The translations under genes were made by a program, and so were the position numbers. From JAHQVI01 sp963727575 (GTDB taxonomy: Bacteria > Pseudomonadota > Alphaproteobacteria > Rhizobiales > Rhodomicrobiaceae): 64,000 nt of DNA. The stretch covers positions 62,001-126,000 of the forward strand of contig CAVSIA010000023.1 of assembly GCA_963727575.1 (NCBI GenBank), given 5' to 3'. Positions 38,238-46,829 of this stretch are shown piece by piece. A model generated the notes under the pieces. That model was not told the origin of the DNA, did no database searches, and worked only from the letters and a program-made list of their open reading frames with translations. Numbering within the stretch: position 1 is the stretch's first letter; every line of letters begins with the position of its first letter.

Positions 38238-39789
38238 ATGAAGGACTACGGCATGACCGTTCGTTGTATATTGCCGGCGCTGCGTTTCTTGCCTCGTCGA
38301 GAGCGCACGTCATCCAGAGCCGCGGCCCGGCAAAAAGGAGCCGTGCTTTGGGCGGTTCTCGGCGCCGCGCTGCTGTTCGCCGATCCCGCTCCCGGCCGCC
38401 GCGCAATCATCGCACGGACCGGCCTCGGTCGCCGACATCGCCGATCCGCTCAAGGCGGCGGTGGTGAACATCTCCACGACCCAGCGGCTCAAGGACAGCC
38501 GCGAGGTGCCGATGCCCGAGGTGCCGCAAGGCTCGCCCTTCGAGGAGTTCTTCCAGGACTTCTTCGACAAGGAGGACCGCGGCGGCGGCCAGCGCGCCAA
38601 TTCGCTCGGCTCCGGCTTCGTCATCGATCCCTCCGGCCTCGTGGTCACCAACAACCACGTCATCGAAGGCGCCGACGAGATCACCGTGATTTTTACCGAC
38701 GGCTCGAAGCTCAAGGTGACCGAAGTGGTCGGCCGCGACCCCAAGACCGATATCGCCCTGCTGCGCGTCAAGCCGAAGGACCCGCTGCCTTCGGTCAAAT
38801 TCGGCGACAGCAACAAGATGCGCGTCGGCGACTGGGTCATGGCGATCGGCAACCCGTTCGGGCTTGGCGGGACGGTCACGGTCGGCGTCATCTCCGCGAC
38901 GCGCCGCGACATCCAGTCCGGCCTTTACGACGAGTTCATCCAGACCGACGCCGCGATCAACCGCGGCAATTCCGGCGGCCCGCTCTTCGACATGGACGGC
39001 GAGGTCATCGGCGTGAATACCGCGATCATCTCGCCGACGGGCGGCTCGATCGGCATCGGCTTTGCCGTGCCGTCGAACACGGCCTCGCATGTGATCACGC
39101 AGCTTCAACAATTCGGCGAGACGCGGCGCGGCTGGCTCGGCGTGCGCATTCAGACCGTGACCGACGAGATCGCCGAGAGCGTCGGGCTCAACGGTGCCGA
39201 GGGCGCGCTGGTCGCCTCGGTCACCGAAGGCGGTCCGGCAGCCGATGCCGGGCTCCAGGTCGGCGACATCATCCTGACCTTCGACGGCCAGGGCGTCGGC
39301 ATCATGCGCCAGCTTCCCAAGATCGTCGCACAGACGACCATCGATAAGGCCGTCGATGTCGTGGTGCTGCGCAAAGGCGAGCGCAAGACGTTCAAGATCA
39401 AGGTCGGCCGGCTCGAGGAAGCCGCCGAGCCGCCTCCCGAGGAAGCCAAGCCGGAGAAATCCGAGCCGGCGCCGACGCCTCGCAAGAAGTCTTCGCTGGG
39501 CCTGACCTATTCGGAGATGAATGACGAGTTGCGCAACCTCTATCGGATCGACCGCTCGGTCAGCGGCGTGGTGATTACCGAGATCGACCCCGACGGCCCG
39601 GCGGCCGAAAAAGAGGTCAAGGCGGGCGATGTCATCGTCGAAGTGACGCATGAGAAGGTGCAGTCGCCCGCCGATATCGATGCCCGGCTCGAAGCGCTGC
39701 GAAAGCTCAATCGGAAAAACGCGCTGTTGACGCTCGCCGACAGCAATGGCGAGTTGAGCTTCGTAGCCGTGGCGATCGACGCCGAATAA
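38238..39789 (+). CDS. degP: Do/DegP-family periplasmic serine protease; one frameshift in the signal peptide
   Basis: A trypsin-like protease with two PDZ domains. The catalytic His is in VVTNNHVIEGADEI, Asp in DPKTDIALLRV and Ser in RGNSGGPLFDMDG. PDZ1 starts near RRGWLGVRIQTVTDEIAESV and PDZ2 near GLTYSEMNDELRNLYRID. The signal peptide is split by one extra G at 38382. Removing it gives AVLGAALLFAIPLPAAAQSS, a good signal and cleavage site. Start at 38238 or 38253. It follows hflKC and two palindromes. It degrades or refolds damaged envelope proteins. Confidence 0.93.
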
Positions 39790-39893
39790 CGCGAAAAATC
39801 GGGACCAGGAAGCCGGCGCGCCAAAGGCCGCCGCGCCCGGGTCCCGCATCATCGCCGGATACATACCCGCCTGCTGCTCAGCCGATGCAGCGC

Positions 39894-40333
39894 CTACTTC
39901 AGTTGCGCAATCGCGTCCGCAAGCAGCTTGGCGTGCTCCAGCGAGCGCGGCATTGTCCGCCTTGATGCCGGGCGGGCGCATGTCCACGCCGTCGTGACGC
40001 GGCAGCACATGGATATGGGTGTGGAACACCACCTGACCGCCGGCGGGCTCGGAGAATTGCGTGATCGTCGTGCCGTCGGCCTTGAACGCCGCCTTCGCCG
40101 CCCGGGCGACCTTCTGCGCCACCAGGATGATGTGCTTCAGATCCTCCGGCCTCGATGTCGAGCACATTGCGCGACGGCGCCTTCGGGATGACCAGCGCGT
40201 GTCCGTCGACGCGGGGCATGATGTCCATGAAAACCAGGCTCTTGTCGTCTTCATAGACCTTCTGGCACGGCAGCTCGCCGCGCAGGATCTTGGCGAAGAT
40301 ATTGTCGGGATCGTAAGCCGGTGAGGAGGTCAT
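39894..40333 (-). CDS. HIT family nucleotide-binding hydrolase; two frameshifts
   Basis: About 146 residues of the Hint/HIT type. It begins MTSSPAYDPDNIFAKILRGE, with DKSLVFMDIMPRVDGHALVI typical of the family. The catalytic histidine triad is GGQVVFHTHIHVLPRHDG (HxHxH). One extra base near 40150 (restored: LDIEAEDLKHIILVAQKVA) and another near 39950 (restored: NARSLEHAKLLADAIAQLK) break the frame. Likely an adenosine or nucleotide phosphoramidate hydrolase. It converges on degP. Confidence 0.9.
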
Positions 40334-40409
40334 TTGGCGCCGCCTTGTTGTCGTTCCTGTCACCGGTAGTTAGAGGGCAGCGCCTGCGCCGGTCAAGCCC
40401 GAGCGCCGC

Positions 40410-41579
40410 TTACTCCGATTTCCTGAACGGCCCGAGATCGGTCAGATAGCGGACCTCCTCGGCAACCGCCTCGCGCTCGTTTTCGAGGAAATCCGCGACC
40501 GCGCGGCGCAGGCCCGGATGGGCGAGGAAATGCAGGCTGTAGGTGGTCTGCGGAAGATAGCCGCGCGCCAGCTTGTGCTCGCCTTGCGCGCCCGCTTCGA
40601 CCCGGCCGAGGCCATGGGCGATGGCGTAGTCGATGGCCTGGTAGTAGCAGGTCTCGAAATGCAGGAAGGGATGGTGTTCGAGCGCGCCCCAATAGCGGCC
40701 GTAAAGCGCGTCGCCGCCGATGAAGTTGAGCGCGCCCGCGATGTAGCGCCCGGCGCGCTTGCACAGGATCAGCAGGATGCGCTCCGGCATCGCCTCGCCG
40801 ATCAGGCTGAAGAACCGGCGGTTTAGATAGGGCGTTCCCCATTTGCGGCTGCCGGTGTCCTGGTAGAAGGCGAAGAAGGCATCCCAATGCGCCTCGGTGA
40901 TGTCGCTGCCCTGCAGGTGCTCGAAGCCGATGCCCGACGCTACGGCCTCCCGCCGCTCCTTCTTCACCGCCTTGCGCTTGCGGGAGGCAAGCCCGGCGAG
41001 GAAATCGTCGAAGCTCCCGTAATTCTCGTTGAACCAATGAAACTGCTGGTCGGTGCGTTGCAGGATGTGCCTGTCGCCGTTGCGCTGCCATTCCTGCTCG
41101 GGAAGGAAAGTGACGTGCAGCGAGGAGGCCTCGTGCAGCCTCACCAGCTCCACCGCGCCGCCAAGCAGGGCGCGCTCGACGGCGGCTGCGTCCGTCCCCG
41201 GCGCTGTCAGCAGCCGGCGCCCGGTGACCGGCGTAAACGGCACGCAGGACTGCAGTTTGGGGTAATAGCTGCCGCCGGCCTGCTCGAAGGCGTTGGCCCA
41301 GCCATGGTCGAAGACATATTCGCCGCGGCTGTGCGACTTGAGATAGAGCGGCATGGCGCCGAGCAGCGAGCCTGCGGCATTCTCCAGGACCAGATGCTGC
41401 GGGTGCCAGCCGGTCCGCGCACAGGCGCATCGGCTCGCCTCGAGCGCGTTCAGGAAGGCATGGTCCAGAAAAGGATTATAGCTGCCGGGGTCGGGATTGG
41501 CGCACGCATCCCAAGCGGCGGGCGCAATATCGGCCATCGCGTCCTTGACGCGAATTGTCATCTCGGTCTTTGCATCCAT
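40410..41579 (-). CDS. FemAB/DUF482-type GNAT-fold protein
   Basis: 389 residues matching the DUF482 family of FemAB-like N-acyltransferases. It has WDACANPDPGSYNPFLDHAF near the start, GAMPLYLKSHSRGEYVFDHG and SYYPKLQSCVPFTPVTGRRL in the first GNAT-like half, and YQDTGSRKWGTPYLNRRFFS and HFETCYYQAIDYAIAHGLGR in the second. Relatives transfer amino acids or acyl groups; the role here is unknown. It is followed upstream on the same strand by the GDPD and RidA genes. Confidence 0.86.
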   Translation of the reverse strand: MDAKTEMTIRVKDAMADIAPAAWDACANPDPGSYNPFLDHAFLNALEASRCACARTGWHPQHLVLENAAGSLLGAMPLYLKSHSRGEYVFDHGWANAFEQAGGSYYPKLQSCVPFTPVTGRRLLTAPGTDAAAVERALLGGAVELVRLHEASSLHVTFLPEQEWQRNGDRHILQRTDQQFHWFNENYGSFDDFLAGLASRKRKAVKKERREAVASGIGFEHLQGSDITEAHWDAFFAFYQDTGSRKWGTPYLNRRFFSLIGEAMPERILLILCKRAGRYIAGALNFIGGDALYGRYWGALEHHPFLHFETCYYQAIDYAIAHGLGRVEAGAQGEHKLARGYLPQTTYSLHFLAHPGLRRAVADFLENEREAVAEEVRYLTDLGPFRKSE

Positions 41580-41597
41580 GATCGGCGATCGACGCTG

Positions 41598-42353
41598 TTA
41601 CAGGAGCGGGGCCACGCTCGGCCGGAATCCTTCAAAAATCATGCCGTCGGCGAATTTCGCCGCCTTCCGGCGGTCTTCGGCGCTGCGGACGGTCCAGGTA
41701 ATGATCGGCAGATCGGGGTGGCGGGCCCTAAGCGTTTCGCCCATGACCGCCAGATCATTGACCTCGTAGGTCAGAAAATCGGGTTTGACAGCCGGGATGT
41801 CCAGCACGTGCGTCAAGCGGAAGCGGACCCCTTCCGGCAAATGGTGTTTCCGCTCCCGCCCGAAGCGCATCGCCGACAGGCCGCGCGGCACGTCCGGTGC
41901 GAAGCGGCGCATGGCGATCATGCTGCCCGGATCGAACGACATCACATAGGCGGGGCCCCGATATCCGGCGAGCAATTCGGCGACGCGGCGCTCGAGGGTG
42001 CGGTCCTGGCGGTCCATGCTCTTGATTTCGAGGTAGAGCGGCGCGCGTCCGGCGATCAGATCCAGAAACGCCGCCAGCGTCATGATCCGGTCCCCCGTCC
42101 CGCGCATCTCGACGGCTTCGAGCTGCTCGACCGTATGGTCGCCGACATTGCCGCGCGCCAGCGTCAGACGGTCGAGCGTCTCGTCGTGAAAGACCACCGG
42201 CTCGCCAGTGGCGGTCGGCTGAATGTCGGTCTCGATGCCGTACCGGCCGGCAATGGCGGCACGAAAGGCGGAGGCGGTGTTCTCGATGATGCCGCGCCTT
42301 GCGTCGTGCAGTCCGCGATGGGCGATCGGCGAGATCGGATGAGAAGGCATCAT
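41598..42353 (-). CDS. Glycerophosphodiester phosphodiesterase
   Basis: A 251-residue GDPD TIM barrel. It begins PISPIAHRGLHDARRGIIEN, with the catalytic HR and metal-binding GIETDIQPTATGEPVVFHDE (ETD, then HD). It lacks a signal peptide, so it is probably cytoplasmic, releasing glycerol-3-phosphate from glycerophosphodiesters. It lies 18 bases from the FemAB-like gene downstream and 79 bases after the RidA gene. Confidence 0.92.
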   Translation of the reverse strand: MMPSHPISPIAHRGLHDARRGIIENTASAFRAAIAGRYGIETDIQPTATGEPVVFHDETLDRLTLARGNVGDHTVEQLEAVEMRGTGDRIMTLAAFLDLIAGRAPLYLEIKSMDRQDRTLERRVAELLAGYRGPAYVMSFDPGSMIAMRRFAPDVPRGLSAMRFGRERKHHLPEGVRFRLTHVLDIPAVKPDFLTYEVNDLAVMGETLRARHPDLPIITWTVRSAEDRRKAAKFADGMIFEGFRPSVAPLL

Positions 42354-42432
42354 GGCGCGTTATACCCTTTGTTTTTTGCGCGCGCTTGGCCAAGAGCCGG
42401 CGCCGGCCGGGCTTGACGCGCCATGCATTGCG

Positions 42433-42897
42433 CTAGCTGGCGACGGCGAAAATCGCATCGATCTCAACGGCATAGCCGAAGGGCAGGCTTCCCATGCCGA
42501 CGGCGGCACGGGTGTGGCGTCCGCGCTCGCCGAGCACGGCGACCATCAGATCGGACGCGCCGTTGATGACCGTGGGCTGATCGCCGAATTCCGGCGTTGC
42601 GTTGACATAGCCGGTCAGACGCATGGTCTGCACGATATTTTCCAGCGAGCCTACCGCGGCCTTGGCCAGAGCCAGGATGTTCAGGCAGCAAAGCTGCGCC
42701 GCCTTCTGGCCGTCCTCGATGCTGACATCGGCGCCCAGCTTGCCCTTGATATCCAGGCCCGGCGACCGGGAGACCTGTCCGGAAATGAACAACAGGCCGC
42801 CATGGATCAGGAACGGGACGTAGTTGGCTGCAGGGCTCGGCGCATCCGGCAGGGTAAGGCCGAGCGCTTTGAGGCGCGCTTCGCTGTCTTCGGACAT
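42433..42897 (-). CDS. RidA family protein
   Basis: A 154-residue YjgF/YER057c/UK114 protein. It begins MSEDSEARLKALGLTLPDAP, with the core GGLLFISGQVSRSPG and the C-terminal RHTRAAVGMGSLPFGYAVEI, where the Arg of the enamine/imine deaminase site is kept. It likely hydrolyses reactive enamines from PLP enzymes. The ATG at 42897 matches the family start; an upstream in-frame ATG at 43017 is unlikely. Confidence 0.92.
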   Translation of the reverse strand: MSEDSEARLKALGLTLPDAPSPAANYVPFLIHGGLLFISGQVSRSPGLDIKGKLGADVSIEDGQKAAQLCCLNILALAKAAVGSLENIVQTMRLTGYVNATPEFGDQPTVINGASDLMVAVLGERGRHTRAAVGMGSLPFGYAVEIDAIFAVAS

Positions 42898-43043
42898 TCT
42901 CGGCTCCTTGTTTCTCGATCGTGCTTGTTTAGCGGCCAGAATACGGCCAGATAAAGTATGGCTGACACAAGCGGCTTTTTCGGCGCTGACCGCAGCCATT
43001 CCCTTATAGCGGACCATTGCTATTTTTGCCGCGATAAGCTGTT

Positions 43044-43160
43044 CTAGATCACGATGATTTGGGATTGAATCAATCCAAAATCATCGTGATCTAACCCCAT
43101 AGCTTAAAGCGGGACGACGAGCGGGAAAACCGGTTCCCAATTTTCGTCATCTCGATCTAG
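43044..43160. repeat. CTAG-bounded palindromic element of a second type
   Basis: Starts CTAGATCACGATGATTTGGG. A near-perfect 49-base palindrome (43045-43093) is followed by a smaller one around GCGGGAAAACCGGTTCCC, ending CTCGATCTAG. The GGAAAACCGGTT core resembles repeats common in Hyphomicrobiales. It takes up about 117 of the 319 bases between ridA and eipB; I see no gene in the rest. Confidence 0.75.
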
Positions 43161-43216
43161 GAAGCTGAGTTTCCAGTGCTCGTAAGACGCGAAAGGCGCT
43201 GACGATGTGGTCAACG

Positions 43217-44092
43217 ATGAACCAAACGCCCAAAATTGCTGCACTTGGCCTGATTCTGAGCGGTCTTGCCGCAGGCGCTGCCCATGCCGTGCCGCAGGCG
43301 TCGGCGGTGGTCGTCGATCTGGCGCCGCACCGCGCGATCTACGACATGACGCTGCGTGAGGCGGTCACCGGCTCCAACGTCTCCGATATTCGCGGCCGTC
43401 TGGTTTTCGACTTCGAGGGCTCGACCTGCGCCGGATATACGCTGCGCTCCCGGCTGGTGACGGAAGTGGTGGACCGCGAGGGCAATACCACACTCACCGA
43501 CCTGCGATCGTCCACCTGGGAAAACGCGACCGGCGACACGTTCCGCTTCGAGAACGCGCAATATGTCGGCCAGCAATTGAGCGAGCAGGTTTCCGGCAAG
43601 GCGGCGCGCGGCAAGGCCAGCGAGGACATCAAGGTCAACCTCGAGACGCCCGCCAATCGCGAGCTCAAATTCAACGGAGACGCGCTCTTCCCGACCCAAC
43701 ACTCCGTCGCCATCCTCCAGGCCGCCCAACGCGGCGAGCGGGTGTTGCAGGCCGATATTTACGATGGCTCCGAGCAGGGCAACAAGCTGTTCAAGACGAC
43801 CACCTTCATCGGCAACCCCATTCCACCCGGTTCCGGCAAACTGACCGGCATCGACAATTCGGAGCGGCTGAACCAGTTGACCTCCTGGCCGGTTTCGATC
43901 AGCTATTACGATGCGGTGGCGAACCTGGCCCAGGATGAAGGGCTGCCGACCTATGAAATGTCGTTCCGGCTGTTCTCGAACGGCGTCAGCCGTGACCTGA
44001 CCATCAATTACGGCGACTTCCTGGTGCGTGCCGAGCTGACCCGGATCGATTTTCACGAGCCGACGAAATGTGCGGCAAGCACGGCGCATTGA
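43217..44092 (+). CDS. eipB: EipB-type cell-envelope protein (DUF1849)
   Basis: About 291 residues with a signal peptide (IAALGLILSGLAAGAAHAVP) and a DUF1849 beta-rich domain starting VDLAPHRAIYDMTLREAVTG. Two conserved cysteines, in FEGSTCAGYTLRS and the C-terminal EPTKCAAS, match the disulfide pair of Brucella EipB, a periplasmic protein needed for envelope integrity. The upstream ATG at 43205 would add four residues. The gene ends just before a CTAG-bounded repeat that separates it from the convergent ROK gene. Confidence 0.9.
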   Translation: MNQTPKIAALGLILSGLAAGAAHAVPQASAVVVDLAPHRAIYDMTLREAVTGSNVSDIRGRLVFDFEGSTCAGYTLRSRLVTEVVDREGNTTLTDLRSSTWENATGDTFRFENAQYVGQQLSEQVSGKAARGKASEDIKVNLETPANRELKFNGDALFPTQHSVAILQAAQRGERVLQADIYDGSEQGNKLFKTTTFIGNPIPPGSGKLTGIDNSERLNQLTSWPVSISYYDAVANLAQDEGLPTYEMSFRLFSNGVSRDLTINYGDFLVRAELTRIDFHEPTKCAASTAH

Positions 44093-44097
44093 ATGGG

Positions 44098-44231
44098 ACT
44101 AGTGGTTCGAATCTAACGCTTCGAACCACGCCGTTTTATGTTCATGGATCGAATTGACATGACATTCTAATCACTTACCTCGGCCTCATCGCACGGCAAG
44201 GGGGACTCAAATGTCATGTTCGATCCACTAG
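44098..44231 (-). repeat. CTAG-bounded palindromic element, copy B (about 134 bp)
   Basis: Reverse complement of the element at 25706-25838 in ends and layout. It begins ACTAGTGGTTCGAATCTAAC, contains TTCATGGATCGAATTGACAT plus GACATT, and ends ATGTCATGTTCGATCCACTAG. The outer segments match copy A closely while the middle (44172-44200) differs. The TAG stop of the ROK kinase (44228-44230) is part of the right-hand CTAG, and the left CTAG is five bases after the eipB stop. Confidence 0.85.
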
Positions 44232-45154
44232 GCTTTCGGCCATAGCCGCGCCGCGCCCCGGCGGCCGCTGGCATCGCCGTGAACCGGCGGCCGGATGACG
44301 ACGTCCCGGTTGTCGGCGAAGATGAACGGCTGCATCAGGCCCGGCAGGGTTTCGTAAAGCGCCGCCATCTGCGACAGCCCCCCGCCCAGCACGATGACGT
44401 CCGGATCGAAGATGTTGACCACCATGGCGAGCCCCCTGGCGAGACGGGAGGCGTGGCGCTCGAGCGCTGCCGTTGCGGCGGCATCGCCAGCATCGGCGCA
44501 CCGGCACATGTCGAGGGCATCGGCCGTGCGGCTCGCATCTCCGCCGTGGTCCAGATAGTCGCGGTAAAGCGCGGGGCCCGACACCCAGGCCTCCATGCAC
44601 CCCTTGAGACCGCACCAGCAGGCCGGCGCCGGCCGGTCGGCGTCATCCGACCAGGGCAGCGGATTGTGCCCCCATTCGCCGCCAATGCCGCGCGGGCCGT
44701 CGATGATGCCGCCGTCATGGACCAGACCGCCGCCGCAGCCGGTGCCGAGGATCACCCCGAACACCGAGCGCGCGTCGCTGCCGGCTCCGTCCGCGGCTTC
44801 CGACAGCGCAAAGCAATTGGCGTCGTTGGCGAGCCGGACCTGACGGCCGAGCGCGTGGCGGAGGTCCGCGTCGAAGGCGCGCCCGTTCAGCCAGGTGGAG
44901 TTGGCGTTCTGGACGCGTCCGGTAGCCGGGGAGATCGAGCCGGGCATGGCGATGCCGACGCTGGCCTTGCCGCGGCAGTCCAACGACGCCTCGGCGTCGG
45001 CGACGAGCGCGCCGATGGCCGCGATGGTCGCATCATAGTCGCCTCGCGGGGTGGAGATACGGCTGCCGAAAATCTCCCGATCCGCCTCGTCGAGGGCCGC
45101 CACCGCGATCTTGGTGCCGCCGAGGTCGACGCCGATTCGCACGCTTTCCGCCAT
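44228..45154 (-). CDS. ROK family sugar kinase (glucokinase or N-acetylglucosamine kinase-like)
   Basis: 308 residues with the ROK ATP motif RIGVDLGGTKIAVAALDEAD. The zinc-binding loop is CWCGLKGCMEAWVSG and the glycine-rich segment GTGCGGGLVHDG. The catalytic region is LANDANCFALSEAADG (ND, the general base Asp). It phosphorylates a hexose or amino sugar; the exact sugar is not decidable. The final residues (ARLWPKA) and TAG stop run into a palindromic element, so the original C terminus may have been altered. Four bases separate it from the DUF3572 gene. Confidence 0.9.
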   Translation of the reverse strand: MAESVRIGVDLGGTKIAVAALDEADREIFGSRISTPRGDYDATIAAIGALVADAEASLDCRGKASVGIAMPGSISPATGRVQNANSTWLNGRAFDADLRHALGRQVRLANDANCFALSEAADGAGSDARSVFGVILGTGCGGGLVHDGGIIDGPRGIGGEWGHNPLPWSDDADRPAPACWCGLKGCMEAWVSGPALYRDYLDHGGDASRTADALDMCRCADAGDAAATAALERHASRLARGLAMVVNIFDPDVIVLGGGLSQMAALYETLPGLMQPFIFADNRDVVIRPPVHGDASGRRGAARLWPKA

Positions 45155-45158
45155 CGGC

Positions 45159-45464
45159 TCAGTCCATCATGCGCGGGTCGGGGGCGAGCGTCTGACGCGC
45201 TTTGGCGATCTCGTCGGGATCGAGCCCGTTATTGCCAGCAAAGACCAGAAGCGCGGATTCATCGCCGAGCAGGAACTCCAGAACGCCGGCCAGGAAGTCC
45301 GGGGAAGCCGCAGCGGCCCTGACGTCGCCCGGATCGTAGCCCGAGAGTGCGAAGAACCGCGTCATCATCGCCGGCTCGGCGGCGAGGAAACCCAGGGCCT
45401 CGATGCCGATGCGTTCGGCCCGATCCTGACTGATCTGTGCATATGTCGAAGCGCCGCGCGCCAT
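45159..45464 (-). CDS. DUF3572 family protein
   Basis: A roughly 101-residue protein. Its RIGIEALGFLAAEPAMMTRF and FALSGYDPGDVRAAAASPDF match DUF3572, a small helical alphaproteobacterial family often encoded divergently from divK. ATG 45464 has GAGG six bases upstream; an in-frame ATG at 45485 is the alternative. Function unknown. Confidence 0.85.
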   Translation of the reverse strand: MARGASTYAQISQDRAERIGIEALGFLAAEPAMMTRFFALSGYDPGDVRAAAASPDFLAGVLEFLLGDESALLVFAGNNGLDPDEIAKARQTLAPDPRMMD

Positions 45465-45651
45465 TCCCGTCCTCTTCGCTATCATAACCCTGCCGCCGCT
45501 CTCTATAGCTCCCTTAGGGATTTGTTACCGGATTGTAGTGTAGGAAAAGAGAGTAATCCGGCGTACTCTAACGGCTCGGCCTCGAATGACGCATTCTGAA
45601 CGCGAGTGTGAGTCTCCTTCGTCACCGAAGCGGACGATCCCCAACGGCACA

Positions 45652-46023
45652 ATGTCCAAAACAGTTCTTATTGTTGAAGACAACGAGCTCAATATGAAGC
45701 TGTTTCGCGACCTGCTTGAGGCTCATGGCTATGCCACGCTGCAGACGCGCAACGGTATCGAGGCGCTTTCGCTCGCGCGGGAGCATCAGCCGGATCTCAT
45801 CCTGATGGATATCCAGCTTCCCGAGGTTTCCGGGCTCGATGTCACCAAATGGCTGAAGGATGACGAGGAGTTGCGGCACATCCCGGTGATTGCCGTCACG
45901 GCATTCGCCATGAAAGGCGACGAGGAGCGCATTCGCGAAGGCGGGTGCGAGGCGTATATCTCCAAGCCGATCACCGTTTCCATGTTCCTGGATACGATCC
46001 GGCAATTCATCGGCCCCAATTAA
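45652..46023 (+). CDS. divK: Single-domain response regulator DivK
   Basis: A 123-residue receiver domain without output domain. It begins MSKTVLIVEDNELNMKLFRD, with the phosphorylated Asp in PDLILMDIQLPEVSG (about residue 53) and Lys in AYISKPITVSMF. This matches DivK, which controls the CtrA pathway through DivJ/PleC-type kinases. The start with MSKTV is favoured over an upstream in-frame ATG at 45586. pleD, the usual next gene, is absent here. Confidence 0.93.
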   Translation: MSKTVLIVEDNELNMKLFRDLLEAHGYATLQTRNGIEALSLAREHQPDLILMDIQLPEVSGLDVTKWLKDDEELRHIPVIAVTAFAMKGDEERIREGGCEAYISKPITVSMFLDTIRQFIGPN

Positions 46024-46577
46024 AATTTGTCTCAATTTTTCCTGGGGATAACTCTCGTGCGCTCAGTGCGGCGGAGTGACGCATTTTTCGCGACCGTAAA
46101 TATTTCCGCAATTTACCTTATCGGCACTTCTTATTTGTTTTTCTTTCCGGGAAACCGCTTAATATCTTCGTGAACGGGTTGATATCGAGACAGAGCGGAA
46201 GCGGCCGATCGCCTCTGACGCAAAATCCAGGTCGATCCGAGGGAGATGACGGCGGATTGTGCTTGCTTGCTGACTTGCAATTAGCCCAGATTTTCCCATT
46301 ACTGATTGAATGAATATCTTTCCCTGCGGTTCGCTCAGGTCCGCCGCATCTCCTGGGGCCGCAGGGTTAGGCCGGTGAAAATGGTATGAGTGGCCTCCTC
46401 GTTACTGCCATTTGCGCCGGCCAACAAGTCATCGGCCGATGCCCTCTTCGGTCATGACTTGAAGACCAGCCCCGCGCCCATGTCGGATATACCCCGCTGC
46501 CGAACGGCACGGGGCTGGTCCCATCAGAAAATCTCAGAAAAAATTCAAGACAATGGCAGGCGCGAAGCTGCGGCGAT
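46024..46577. other. Gene-free gap with a long inverted repeat
   Basis: A 554-base region, AT-rich in its first half, between divK and the convergent rpmG. I see no supportable gene. GACCAGCCCCGCGCC (46464-46478) and GGCACGGGGCTGGTC (46506-46520) form a 15-base stem with one mismatch, possibly a shared transcription stop. In many relatives pleD occupies this place. Confidence 0.6.
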
Positions 46578-46745
46578 CTATTTGATCTTCGCTTCCTTGA
46601 AGTCGACGTGCTTGCGCACGACCGGATCGTATTTCTTCAAAGCGAGCTTCTCGGTCGTATTGCGGGGATTTTTCTTCGTGACGTAATAGAAGCCCGTTCC
46701 AGCCGAGCTGACGAGCTTGATTTTCTGGGTGACTGGCTTAGCCAT
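46578..46745 (-). CDS. rpmG: 50S ribosomal protein L33
   Basis: A 55-residue L33: MAKPVTQKIKLVSSAGTGFY, then YVTKKNPRNTTEKLALKKYD and PVVRKHVDFKEAKIK. It is the cysteine-free type without a zinc site. The start at 46745 matches the family. Confidence 0.97.
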   Translation of the reverse strand: MAKPVTQKIKLVSSAGTGFYYVTKKNPRNTTEKLALKKYDPVVRKHVDFKEAKIK

Positions 46746-46829
46746 CGCGGCGATATCCCACGGGTCATGATTTATGAATTTCGAGGTGCACCTTACTGCG
46801 CACGCCGCCCCTGTCAAGAGGCGACGCCC

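Noticed and set aside
38407..40254. Long minus-strand frame running through the degP region
   Set aside because: Only its first part is real (the middle of the HIT gene after a frameshift); the rest is antisense to degP.
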